Assembly (NCBI GenBank): GCA_947626335.1
Contig: CANQRY010000004.1
Coordinates: forward strand, 1 to 52,969
DNA length: 52,969 bases
Direction of reading: 5' to 3'
DNA from: an uncultured Clostridia bacterium
GTDB lineage: Bacteria; Bacillota; Clostridia; TANB77; CAG-508
The notes under the pieces were generated by a model. That model was not told the DNA's origin. It worked only from the letters and a program-made list of their open reading frames with translations, and did no database searches. Shown here one piece after another: positions 42,875 to 50,516 of this stretch (position 1 is the first letter of the stretch; every line of letters starts with the position of its first letter). Position numbers and translations under genes: made by a program.

Positions 42875-43747
42875 ATATTAACTGGTACCCACGGACACAT
42901 GGCAAAAACTAAAAAACAAATCATAGAAGATTTAAAATTAGTAGATGTTGTAGTAGAAATTTTAGATGCACGTATTCCAATATCTAGCCAAAATCCAGAT
43001 ATTAAAGAAATAATAAAAAATAAAAAAAGACTTGTTATTTTAAATAAGTCTGACTTATCATGTGAAAAAGAAAATCAAAAATGGTTATCATATTTTAAAC
43101 AAAATGAAATTCCTGCAGTTCTAGTAGATAGTAATTCAGGAAAAGGAGTTATAGATGCTATTAAGGCTATAGAAAACGTTTATGATAAAGAAAAGTATGA
43201 AAATAAAGGGCGAGTAGGAAAATCAATAAGAGTAATGATTTTAGGAATTCCAAATGTAGGAAAATCATCTTTTATAAATAGAATTTCTAAAAAAAGTAGT
43301 GCTAAAGTAGGAAACAAACCAGGAGTAACAAGGCAAAAACAATGGGTTAGAGTATCAAATGAAATAGAACTATTAGATACACCTGGTGTATTATGGCCAA
43401 AACTAAACAATCAAAAGGTGGCTTTAAACTTAGCATTTACAGGAACAATAAAAGATGATATATTACAAACTATTGAAGTAGGCTATGAACTATTAAAAAT
43501 ATTAGTAAAAGAATATACTTCTAATTTACTAGAAAGATATAAAATAGAACCTCAAGAATTTGAAAATATAATAAACAGTAGTTTAGAAGAAAATGAAAAA
43601 ATATTAGAAATTATGAATTTAATAGGCAAAAAAAGAGGAGCAATAGTATCTGGTGGGCAAATAGATACAGAGAGAGTTTCTGAAATTTTATTAGATGATT
43701 TTAGAAGCGGAAAATTAGGAAAAATAACTTTAGAGAAAGCAAATTAA
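42871..43747 (+). CDS. rbgA: Ribosome biogenesis GTPase RbgA/YlqF, frameshifted near the N-terminus
   Basis: The full product would be about 291 aa, starting MNINWYPGHMAKTK at 42871, where WYPGHMAK is nearly invariant in this family. An extra C at 42892 (CCA-C-GGA) breaks it, so the intact frame begins only at the ATG at 42899 (282 aa). The rest is complete: circularly permuted GTPase with G4 LNKSD, then G1 GIPNVGKSSFINRI and G3 DTPG. RbgA is needed for late 50S subunit assembly and is usually essential, so a true knock-out would be surprising. Mini-RNase III follows in the same operon. Confidence 0.9.
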
Positions 43748-43759
43748 AAGGAGAAAAAA

Positions 43760-44164
43760 TTGGAACTATTTAATATAAATAAAAATGAGTTAGATATAAA
43801 TCAAATGTCACCACTTACATGGGCATACATAGGAGATAGTGTATACGAGCTTTATGTGCGTACACATTTAATAAATTCTACAAACTTAAAACCAAACAAA
43901 TTACACTTAGAATCTATAAAATATGTAAAAGCAAAAGCACAGGCAAATATATTAAAAAAACTTGAAAATAGCTTAACAGACGAAGAAAAAGAAATAGTAA
44001 AAAGAGGAAGAAACACACAGCTTCATCATATAGCAAAAAATGCAAGTGTTACTGAATACATACATGCAACAGCTTTTGAAGCACTAATTGGTTATTTATA
44101 TTTAACCAGAAATGAAAAAAGACTAGAAGAAATATTAAAGCTAGCTATTGAAAATAGAACTTAA
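43760..44164 (+). CDS. mrnC: Mini-ribonuclease 3
   Basis: 134 aa, TTG start after AAAAGGAG. A lone RNase III catalytic domain: LTWAYIGDSVYELYVRTHLI (the signature helix with Asp/Glu), VKAKAQANILKKLENSLTDEE, RGRNTQLHHIAKNASVTEYIHATAFEALIGYLYL. It lacks the dsRNA-binding domain. Mini-III matures 23S rRNA in Firmicutes, a function consistent with its rbgA neighbour. Confidence 0.95.
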   Translation: MELFNINKNELDINQMSPLTWAYIGDSVYELYVRTHLINSTNLKPNKLHLESIKYVKAKAQANILKKLENSLTDEEKEIVKRGRNTQLHHIAKNASVTEYIHATAFEALIGYLYLTRNEKRLEEILKLAIENRT

Positions 44165-44197
44165 AAACCTAGGATTAAAATTTTTAAAACCAAAAAT

Positions 44198-44233
44198 AGC
44201 CTTAAAGTTAGTATTATAATTAACTTTAAGGCT
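44198..44233 (+). terminator. Intrinsic terminator after mrnC
   Basis: A perfect 13-bp stem (44198-44210 with 44221-44233), followed by TAATTT. The 44234-44411 spacer otherwise holds AT-rich promoter-like DNA (TATAAT near 44330). Confidence 0.8.
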
Positions 44234-44411
44234 TAATTTATGAAAGAAAAATTATTTTGTCTAATTATGTTACAAAAAGTTCATATAAATGAAATAGATT
44301 TGTAATATTATAATGCTATAATATAAATAATTATTATAAGGCATATAAAATAATTAATTGAAAAAGTCTAATATTAGTAATTAAATTATTGTATTATGTG
44401 AGGTAAAACAT

Positions 44412-46757
44412 ATGAAAAAATCAAATAAGTATAAAAAGGAAAACACTTTAAATTTAAAGAAAATGCTTATTATATTTACCATAATCATTATGATTAGTAT
44501 TTTTAGCATACCATACATATCAATAGCATTTTTTAAAAATATATCAACAATTGCTTCAAATGTTGACGATGACCTGGTACTAGATACTAGCTTAGCAAAA
44601 ATTATAAATCCTACAAATTATGGTGATTGGGCAAACTATCCAGTAGATTTAAATGATAATGGAATCACTACAGATGATTGGAAAATATTTTATAATGATG
44701 GAACAACAGTATATTTAATTGCAGCAGACTATTTGAAGGCTAGTAAAATTCCAGAAGAAGCTGGAATGACAACAAATGGAGAATATAATGCATATTGGAA
44801 AGACGATAGCAACTTTGCAGAAAAACAAGGAATGGGCGATTTATCAACAGATGTAGCAAATAGATTTATGTTAAGAAAATATAAAAACGATATAGAATAT
44901 GCAAATGTTACAGATATAAACTCAAAAGCAACAGCAATATTGCTAGACACCAATATATGGAAAGATTTTGCATTAGGCTTTCCAGGTTCATTTGCTTATG
45001 GAAGTCCAACAGTTGAAATGTGGGTTGATTCATGGAATCAAAAGGGTTATGGAGAATTATATGATAAAGTAGTAAGAGAAACAGATAATTATACTTTCAG
45101 TAATTGTAATGATTCTTATGTACATTATTATGAAACTAAAGGATATGGCTATAGAGTAGGAACAACAGAGAATAATCCAGTGGAAAATCTAAATATATCT
45201 GCAGATATAAATGGGTATAATGATGAACTATATTTCCCACATACTTCAGCATTAGGAACAACAGAAAAATATTGGTTTGCTACCCCTACTTATAGAGAAT
45301 ATCAAAATAGCTTTATGTGCCCACATCAAGCTGAATGTGTATTTAAAGATACTGATATTACAATTTCTTTAGATGGTTCAACTAAAGAAGCACAAAAATT
45401 ACATGAAGGAGACACAATAGTTTATTATAATATAGATACAAACAGCGTAGAAGAAGGAACTATAGAAAAAGTATATATACACTCAAATGCTAAATCGTTT
45501 GTACAATATACATTTAATGACGGAAAAGAATTAAAAGTAACAGATTACCATCCAATATATACAAAAGAAGGCTGGAAGTCCTTTACTGAAAGAAATGGTT
45601 ATCCAAAACCTCAAATTGGAGATGAAGTAAAAACAATAGCAGGCTGGAAAACAATTACTAATATTACAACATTCTCAGGAGAAGAAAATTGCTATGATTT
45701 TTCAGTTAAAAAAAGCAATTCTGAAGATAATGTAAATAATTATTTTGCTAACGATACATTGGTTCAAAGTGCAATAGATACTAAACCACATGAAACAGGA
45801 GATTATGGTTCTGTACTATATAATGAGTTTAGCATGGACTGTTTAGTTAGTTGCTCATATGAAGGAATTGTTGGAGGCACAAGGCTAAATATAGAAGAAA
45901 GTAATGCAGCAATAAGACCAATAGTAGTACTACCAACTAGTGCAATAGGATGTATTGACAATCAGGGAGTATGGCATCTAGGTGAAGAATCAGGAAAATT
46001 AATAGTACATCATTATTTAGAAAATGAAAATGAAGAAGAAACTGAAAACGTAAAACTAGCAGAAGATGAAATTAAAGATAATCTTGCAGACGGATATAAT
46101 TATGTAACAACTCCACTATCTCCAGATAAATACGATACAGATAAATATGAATATACTGGAAGACATACGGGAGATGAAACAGAAGGACAAATAGTAGCAG
46201 AAGAAACAAAAGAAGTTACATATTGGTATAAAGAAAAAACACATAAAATAACAACAGAAGTTAAAGGAATAGGGGGACATATAACAGGCGAGGGACAAGA
46301 AAAATATGAAGAAGTTAAACATTTAAATAATAGTACAAAAGATATAGTAGTTACACCAGATGAAGGATATCATATAAAAAGTATAACTATAAATGAAAAT
46401 GAAGTAGAATTTACAGAAAATGAAGATGGAACATATATGCTTCCTAAATTTGAAAGAATGACAGAAGATAAGCATATAGTAGTTGAATTTGAAAAAACAG
46501 AAGTAGAACCAAGCCCAAGTCCATCACCAACACCAAGTCCAAGCCCAGACCCAAGTCCATCACCAACACCAAGTCCAAGCCCAGACCCAACACCAGATCA
46601 AAACCCATCTGGTAATCAATCAGAAAGTGGCAATAAGAAACCTCAAGAAACTTTACCTCAAACAGGAGAAAGAATAAATATATTAGGAATTATAGTTGTA
46701 GTATTCATTTTTGGAACAATATCATTTATAAAATATAAAAAATTAGTTATAAAATAG
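44412..46757 (+). CDS. LPXTG-type surface protein interrupted by a Hint (intein-like) domain
   Basis: 781 aa. A signal peptide/anchor lies at about 15-40. Residues 60-308 begin a surface domain of the type with YWFATPTYRE and, beyond the insert, AAIRPIVVLPTSA. It is split by a Hint domain from Cys309 (CVFKDTDITISLDGSTKEAQ) with TDYHP (377-381, block B) to about 452 (NNYFANDTLVQ). Two MucBP-like repeats and a repeated Pro-Ser-Pro linker (46515-46586) lead to LPQTG (748-752), a hydrophobic stretch and a basic tail, the sortase signal. Hint C-terminal His-Asn is missing. No sortase gene is in the window. Confidence 0.85.
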   Translation: MKKSNKYKKENTLNLKKMLIIFTIIIMISIFSIPYISIAFFKNISTIASNVDDDLVLDTSLAKIINPTNYGDWANYPVDLNDNGITTDDWKIFYNDGTTVYLIAADYLKASKIPEEAGMTTNGEYNAYWKDDSNFAEKQGMGDLSTDVANRFMLRKYKNDIEYANVTDINSKATAILLDTNIWKDFALGFPGSFAYGSPTVEMWVDSWNQKGYGELYDKVVRETDNYTFSNCNDSYVHYYETKGYGYRVGTTENNPVENLNISADINGYNDELYFPHTSALGTTEKYWFATPTYREYQNSFMCPHQAECVFKDTDITISLDGSTKEAQKLHEGDTIVYYNIDTNSVEEGTIEKVYIHSNAKSFVQYTFNDGKELKVTDYHPIYTKEGWKSFTERNGYPKPQIGDEVKTIAGWKTITNITTFSGEENCYDFSVKKSNSEDNVNNYFANDTLVQSAIDTKPHETGDYGSVLYNEFSMDCLVSCSYEGIVGGTRLNIEESNAAIRPIVVLPTSAIGCIDNQGVWHLGEESGKLIVHHYLENENEEETENVKLAEDEIKDNLADGYNYVTTPLSPDKYDTDKYEYTGRHTGDETEGQIVAEETKEVTYWYKEKTHKITTEVKGIGGHITGEGQEKYEEVKHLNNSTKDIVVTPDEGYHIKSITINENEVEFTENEDGTYMLPKFERMTEDKHIVVEFEKTEVEPSPSPSPTPSPSPDPSPSPTPSPSPDPTPDQNPSGNQSESGNKKPQETLPQTGERINILGIIVVVFIFGTISFIKYKKLVIK
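46515..46586 (+). repeat. Perfect 36-bp tandem repeat (two copies)
   Basis: 46515-46550 and 46551-46586 are identical and encode PSPSPTPSPSPD each. Such wall-spanning linkers are prone to copy-number change. Confidence 0.9.
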
Positions 46758-46830
46758 TAATTTACTAATATAATAAATTATTGCTAAGGACATATAAAAA
46801 TTTATTTAATATAAAAGACAGATACTAGTG

Positions 46831-46869
46831 AACTGAACTCAAAAAGTTAGATACTTTTTGGGTTCAGTT
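46831..46869. repeat. Inverted repeat resembling fused IS3-type ends
   Basis: AACTGAAC(T)CAAAAAG (46831-46846) pairs over 16 positions with 46854-46869, loop TTAGATA. The shared AACTGAACYCAAAAAGT is like IS3-family termini. It might instead be a distant terminator of the surface protein gene. Confidence 0.45.
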
Positions 46870-47007
46870 TATAGTTTATCTATCTTTATATATGCAACAA
46901 AGAAAGTTTTTGACATATAAATTTAGAGCAAAAAAGTCAAGAAAATGGAACTAACCAATTGACTAAACCACTTTAAATATGTTATAGTAATAAGGTAATT
47001 TAAAAAA

Positions 47008-47082
47008 GGCCCCTTGGTCAAGCGGTTAAGACGCGGCCCTCTCAAGGCCGAATCATGGGTTCGATTCCCGTAGGGGTCACCA
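47008..47082 (+). tRNA. tRNA-Glu (CTC)
   Basis: Acceptor GGCCCCT pairs with AGGGGTC, discriminator A and encoded CCA follow. Anticodon loop CTCTCAA gives CUC (codon GAG). T-loop GGTTCGATTCC. Closely similar to Firmicutes tRNA-Glu. Confidence 0.93.
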
Positions 47083-47165
47083 AAATATAATTGTTATTTC
47101 AATTTATAATAAATAATATTTATAACATTATATAAATTCAGATTACAGCAAAATTCAAAAAAACT

Positions 47166-47195
47166 ATCCCCAGAAGTAATTAAACTTCTGGGGAT
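47166..47195 (-). terminator. Terminator of the small basic protein gene
   Basis: A perfect 12-bp stem (47166-47177 with 47184-47195). On the minus strand it is followed by AGTTTTTTT. Confidence 0.88.
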
Positions 47196-47211
47196 TTTGT
47201 GGTGAGACTTT

Positions 47212-47376
47212 TTAGGTCCACTTCCTGTCGATTTTGGATTTGGACTTGTAGGAACCTTTGGTTCCCTTTTTCTTCGAAGATACCTCGCGAGAGGCATCTT
47301 TTTGAATTTGGCTTATCGCCCGTTGGGTAGCCTCACCATAGCCAAGAGGTAAGGCACTGCTGAAATTTTTCTTCAT
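47212..47376 (-). CDS. Small basic hypothetical protein (GC-richer cassette)
   Basis: 54 aa from the ATG at 47376, with an ideal SD CAGGAGGTCC; the longer reading to 47514 has no SD. It is strongly basic (KKKGTKGSYKSKSKIDRKW at the end), without a signal peptide or membrane helix, so it may bind nucleic acid, a guess only. No family recognised. GC is higher than the neighbours. Its promoter has TTTACT, 17 bases, extended TGGTATAAT (47430-47425). A perfect 16-bp palindrome lies in its leader (47403-47418). Confidence 0.68.
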   Translation of the reverse strand: MKKNFSSALPLGYGEATQRAISQIQKDASREVSSKKKGTKGSYKSKSKIDRKWT

Positions 47377-47402
47377 GATGGACCTCCTGAAAATAAAAAT
47401 AT

Positions 47403-47418
47403 ATTCGTATTTACGAAT
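47403..47418. promoter_or_regulatory. 16-bp palindrome in the leader of the small basic protein
   Basis: ATTCGTA (47403-47409) and TACGAAT (47412-47418) with centre TT form a perfect palindrome just downstream of the -10 (minus strand). It is a candidate operator. Confidence 0.5.
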
Positions 47419-47424
47419 AACAAA

Positions 47425-47453
47425 ATTATACCACAAAATACATAAGAAGTAAA
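47425..47453 (-). promoter_or_regulatory. Promoter of the small basic protein
   Basis: On the minus strand TTTACT (47453-47448), 17 bases, TATAAT (47430-47425) with upstream TGG. Confidence 0.7.
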
Positions 47454-47470
47454 TAATTTTTAAAAAGTTA

Positions 47471-47498
47471 TTGACAAAACAAAAATTTGGTATATAAT
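47471..47498 (+). promoter_or_regulatory. Sigma-A promoter of recN
   Basis: TTGACA (47471-47476), 16 bases, TATAAT (47493-47498). Confidence 0.75.
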
Positions 47499-47604
47499 AC
47501 ATATATACGAACAAGATTTTGCACCTAAAATATAATTTAAAAATTGCAAAAATATACTTATATACTTTTCAGTAACTAATGTTAAAAGTAAAGGAGAATT
47601 TTTT

Positions 47605-49227
47605 ATGATAACAACATTACACATAAAAAATATAGGAATTATAGATGACCTAACCATAGACTTTAACGAGGGACTAAATATTTTAACAGGTGAAACCGGT
47701 GCAGGCAAAACTCTTATAATAGGTTCAATAGGCATTATAGCAGGTGGCAGGTTTTCTAAAGAAATAATTAGAAAAGGCGAGGAATTTTCATACATAGAAG
47801 CAAATATTTATTGTCCTGAAAATGAACTTGCAGTTGATGGTAACATTATAGTATCACGAGAAATTCATGCAAATGGTCGAAATTCATGTAAAATAAATGG
47901 CAGGCTTGTAACTGTTGCCGAGCTTAAAGAAATTATGAGTCAAATAATAGATATGCACGGTCAGCACGATAGCCAGTTATTATTAAATCCTGCAGAACAT
48001 ATTTCATATTTAGATAATTTTATTGGAGAAGGTCTAAATGCTCAAAAAGAAAAATATCAAGCATTATATGAAAAATATTTGCAAATTAAGCAAAATTTAA
48101 AATCTAATTATGGGGATGAACAAGAAAAAGCCCGCAAATTAGACTTATTAACTTATCAATTTAATGAAATAGAAATGGCAAAATTAAAAATAGGTGAAGA
48201 AGAAGATTTATTAGAGCAAAGCAAAAAAATGCATAATTCAGAAAAATTAAAACAAAGTATAGGAATTATAGATGCAGAGCTTAATGAAAATGTAATTTCA
48301 GGAATTAGTAATTGTATTAAAAGTTTTGAAAAAATAGAAGACTGCGGAAATGATTATAAAGAAAAGTTAGCAAGTTTAAAAAGCATTTACTATGATATTC
48401 AAGAAATGGCAAGAGATATTTCATACATGAGCAGTGAAACCGATTTTGACGAAAGCATGCAAAACGAAATAGAAAATAGGATTGACCTAATTTACTCATT
48501 AAAAAGAAAATATGGTAATAGTATTGAAAGCATTTTAAACTATAAAGCTAATGTGCAAGAAGAAATAAACAAAATTCAAAATATAGAAAATATAAATGAA
48601 AATCTAAGAAAAAATCTAAAACAAATAGAAGAACAAATGCTAGAAATTTGCAAAGAAATGAACAAACAAAGAGTAGAACAAGCCAAAATATTATCAAATA
48701 AAATTAACAAAGAACTAAACTTATTAGAAATGCAAAATGCTAAATTTTCTGTAAATATACAAACAAATGAAAGTTTTAATGAAAATGGTTTAGACAAAAT
48801 AGAATTTTTTATATGCACAAACATAGGCGAAGAAGCAAAACCACTTATAAAAATTGCATCAGGTGGAGAAATGTCACGTATAATGCTTGCAATAAAAACA
48901 GTTCTTGCTAGTGTAGATAAAGTATCTACATTAGTATTTGATGAAATAGATACTGGAATTAGCGGAATGGCATCAAAAGCTGTAGGAGAAAAACTAAAAC
49001 AAATTTCAAAAACTCAGCAAGTATTGTGTATTACTCATTCTGCATCTATTGCTGCTAAAGGCGATTACAACTATTATATTAGTAAAAAAGTAGAACAAGG
49101 AAAAACATTTACAAACATCCAAATGCTATCAGAAGAAAAAGTTATAGAAGAAATAGCTAGAATTTCATCAGGAAATATTACAACTATTGCCAAAGAACAT
49201 GCAAAAGAGTTAAGAAAAGCAGGTTAA
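47605..49227 (+). CDS. recN: DNA repair protein RecN
   Basis: 540 aa, slightly short for the family. SMC-like ATPase: Walker A ETGAGKTLIIGSIGIIAG (about 31-48), MHGQHDSQLLLNP (conserved), a central coiled coil, signature SGGEMSRIMLAIKTVLA, Walker B LVFDEIDTGISG. RecN gathers broken DNA ends for recombination. In clostridia it often follows argR/spo0A genes; here a tRNA and the small basic protein gene lie upstream. SD AAAGGAG. Confidence 0.96.
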   Translation: MITTLHIKNIGIIDDLTIDFNEGLNILTGETGAGKTLIIGSIGIIAGGRFSKEIIRKGEEFSYIEANIYCPENELAVDGNIIVSREIHANGRNSCKINGRLVTVAELKEIMSQIIDMHGQHDSQLLLNPAEHISYLDNFIGEGLNAQKEKYQALYEKYLQIKQNLKSNYGDEQEKARKLDLLTYQFNEIEMAKLKIGEEEDLLEQSKKMHNSEKLKQSIGIIDAELNENVISGISNCIKSFEKIEDCGNDYKEKLASLKSIYYDIQEMARDISYMSSETDFDESMQNEIENRIDLIYSLKRKYGNSIESILNYKANVQEEINKIQNIENINENLRKNLKQIEEQMLEICKEMNKQRVEQAKILSNKINKELNLLEMQNAKFSVNIQTNESFNENGLDKIEFFICTNIGEEAKPLIKIASGGEMSRIMLAIKTVLASVDKVSTLVFDEIDTGISGMASKAVGEKLKQISKTQQVLCITHSASIAAKGDYNYYISKKVEQGKTFTNIQMLSEEKVIEEIARISSGNITTIAKEHAKELRKAG

Positions 49228-49313
49228 CTAAATAAATTGTAAACAAATAAATATCAAAACACTAATATCAACAGCTATTATAGATTCTATTTAACATTAA
49301 AACTTTACGTAAT

Positions 49314-49342
49314 TTGCAAGTTTGCAAAACATGTGTTATAAT
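49314..49342 (+). promoter_or_regulatory. Promoter of the hydrolase cassette
   Basis: TTGCAA (49314-49319), 17 bases, TATAAT (49337-49342). Confidence 0.78.
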
Positions 49343-49364
49343 AGGTTAGAGACCTTTTATAAAC

Positions 49365-49387
49365 TCAATGCTATCATTTAGCATTGA
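49365..49387 (+). promoter_or_regulatory. Leader hairpin in the hydrolase cassette
   Basis: A 9-bp perfect stem (49365-49373 with 49379-49387), loop TCATT, about 12 bases before the SD. On the minus strand it would run into TTTTTT, so it could be a terminator for antisense transcription. Confidence 0.5.
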
Positions 49388-49414
49388 AAAAACAAAAGAA
49401 GGAGAAAAGCAAAT

Positions 49415-50353
49415 ATGCGTGTTAAGAAGCGTGACTGGAAGAAGTATCGGCGGCTATTCATTTTGATAGCCATTACCATCTTATGGCTGGTAATAGCCGT
49501 ATGTTCTGTTGTTGATCTCGTAAAAAACGAGAAAGCACAGAATAATGGCGAGGACGTAGCCCAAGCAGGAAACGAGAGCACTGAACCTTTTTGCTCACCA
49601 GTACTGGTTATTGATGAGCCGGAGCAAGGAATTGCATTACAATATTACATTACGCAAAACAATGTTTCACCAACTACTGCACCAGAGACAGCAGAACCTA
49701 CACCGGAACAAAGTGATGTTCCTACTGCAGAACCCACGGCTAGTACTACAGAGCAAGAAGCAACACCAGAGCCTACTCCAGCATTCACTCCAGCACCTAC
49801 TCCAGAACCTACTGCAACACCAACAGCTCAGCCTACTCAGGAGCCAACAACTGCTCCTGAACCTACACCAGAAGTAACAGAGCCTGTTACGGATAACGGT
49901 AATTCATCTGAAGATGGCTCCAACGAACAATCCACTTATTGGTGGATTTCTAGTTATCAAAACCCAAATGATTCGTTAGTAACAGCATTAGGGAATGTGA
50001 TCTATAGAGAAGTAGGAGCTTATATAAGTACATTAGATTATGATGAAGCCATATACACGTACAAGTTATTAGGCAGTACAGTACTGCACCGACTTGAACT
50101 TGGGATTCATCATCATAGAACTGTACAAGATGTAATTAACTGTAGAAGTTGTTTTGGAAGTGTAAGTAGCAGGAATAGGAATGGCGTAGAAGAATGCTAC
50201 ATAGTTGCAGAAAATCTACTTAAAAATGGACCTATTGGTCCAAAAAATCTCATCTTTGCCGCTGCGTTTAGGCAGGGAGAAGTCTACTACGTAGCAAACG
50301 ATGGACGGTGGGTTACCTACTATGGAACAAATTCAGACTATCCAGCTTCATAA
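49415..50353 (+). CDS. Divergent SleB-like cell wall hydrolase with PT-rich linker (GC-richer cassette)
   Basis: 312 aa. Basic N-terminus and one membrane helix (about 12-34). Residues 82-165 are an extended Pro/Thr/Glu/Ala linker. Residues about 173-312 recall Hydrolase_2/SleB: ALGNVIYREVGAYI aligns with the RIVYGEARGE block, and GSTVLHRLELG with VVLNRV. The segment NLIFAAAFRQGEVYYVANDG ends it. The match is clear in pattern but distant. CGG arginine and other GC-ending codons set it apart from neighbours. SD AAGGAGAA. Confidence 0.72.
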   Translation: MRVKKRDWKKYRRLFILIAITILWLVIAVCSVVDLVKNEKAQNNGEDVAQAGNESTEPFCSPVLVIDEPEQGIALQYYITQNNVSPTTAPETAEPTPEQSDVPTAEPTASTTEQEATPEPTPAFTPAPTPEPTATPTAQPTQEPTTAPEPTPEVTEPVTDNGNSSEDGSNEQSTYWWISSYQNPNDSLVTALGNVIYREVGAYISTLDYDEAIYTYKLLGSTVLHRLELGIHHHRTVQDVINCRSCFGSVSSRNRNGVEECYIVAENLLKNGPIGPKNLIFAAAFRQGEVYYVANDGRWVTYYGTNSDYPAS

Positions 50354-50367
50354 CTAAAAAGGCCTAA

Positions 50368-50400
50368 AAGCCAGGAGAAAGCAATGCAATCTCCTGGCTT
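50368..50400 (+). terminator. Intrinsic terminator
   Basis: A perfect 11-bp stem (50368-50378 with 50390-50400), short T tail (TTTCTCC). Confidence 0.75.
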
Positions 50401-50451
50401 TCTCCTTGCGTAAAAAATCAAAAACAAAATCATATTTTTAATTACTAATTA

Positions 50452-50480
50452 TTTACATATTTTAATTTATAAGGTATAAT
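50452..50480 (+). promoter_or_regulatory. Sigma-A promoter of lysS
   Basis: TTTACA (50452-50457), 17 bases, TATAAT (50475-50480). Confidence 0.75.
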
Positions 50481-50516
50481 GAGTACATTAAAACAAAAAG
50501 AAAGGGAGAATTGCTT

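Noticed and set aside
46500..46620. CRISPR-like repeat
   Set aside because: It is a two-copy coding tandem repeat without spacers; no CRISPR array is present anywhere in the window.
47377..47514. Extended reading of the small basic protein from 47514
   Set aside because: It spans the promoter and palindrome; the ATG at 47376 has an ideal SD.
49611..49877. Plus-strand ORF of 88 codons rich in Gln/His/Leu
   Set aside because: It is a frame-shifted reading of the Pro/Thr linker codons of the hydrolase at 49415-50353.
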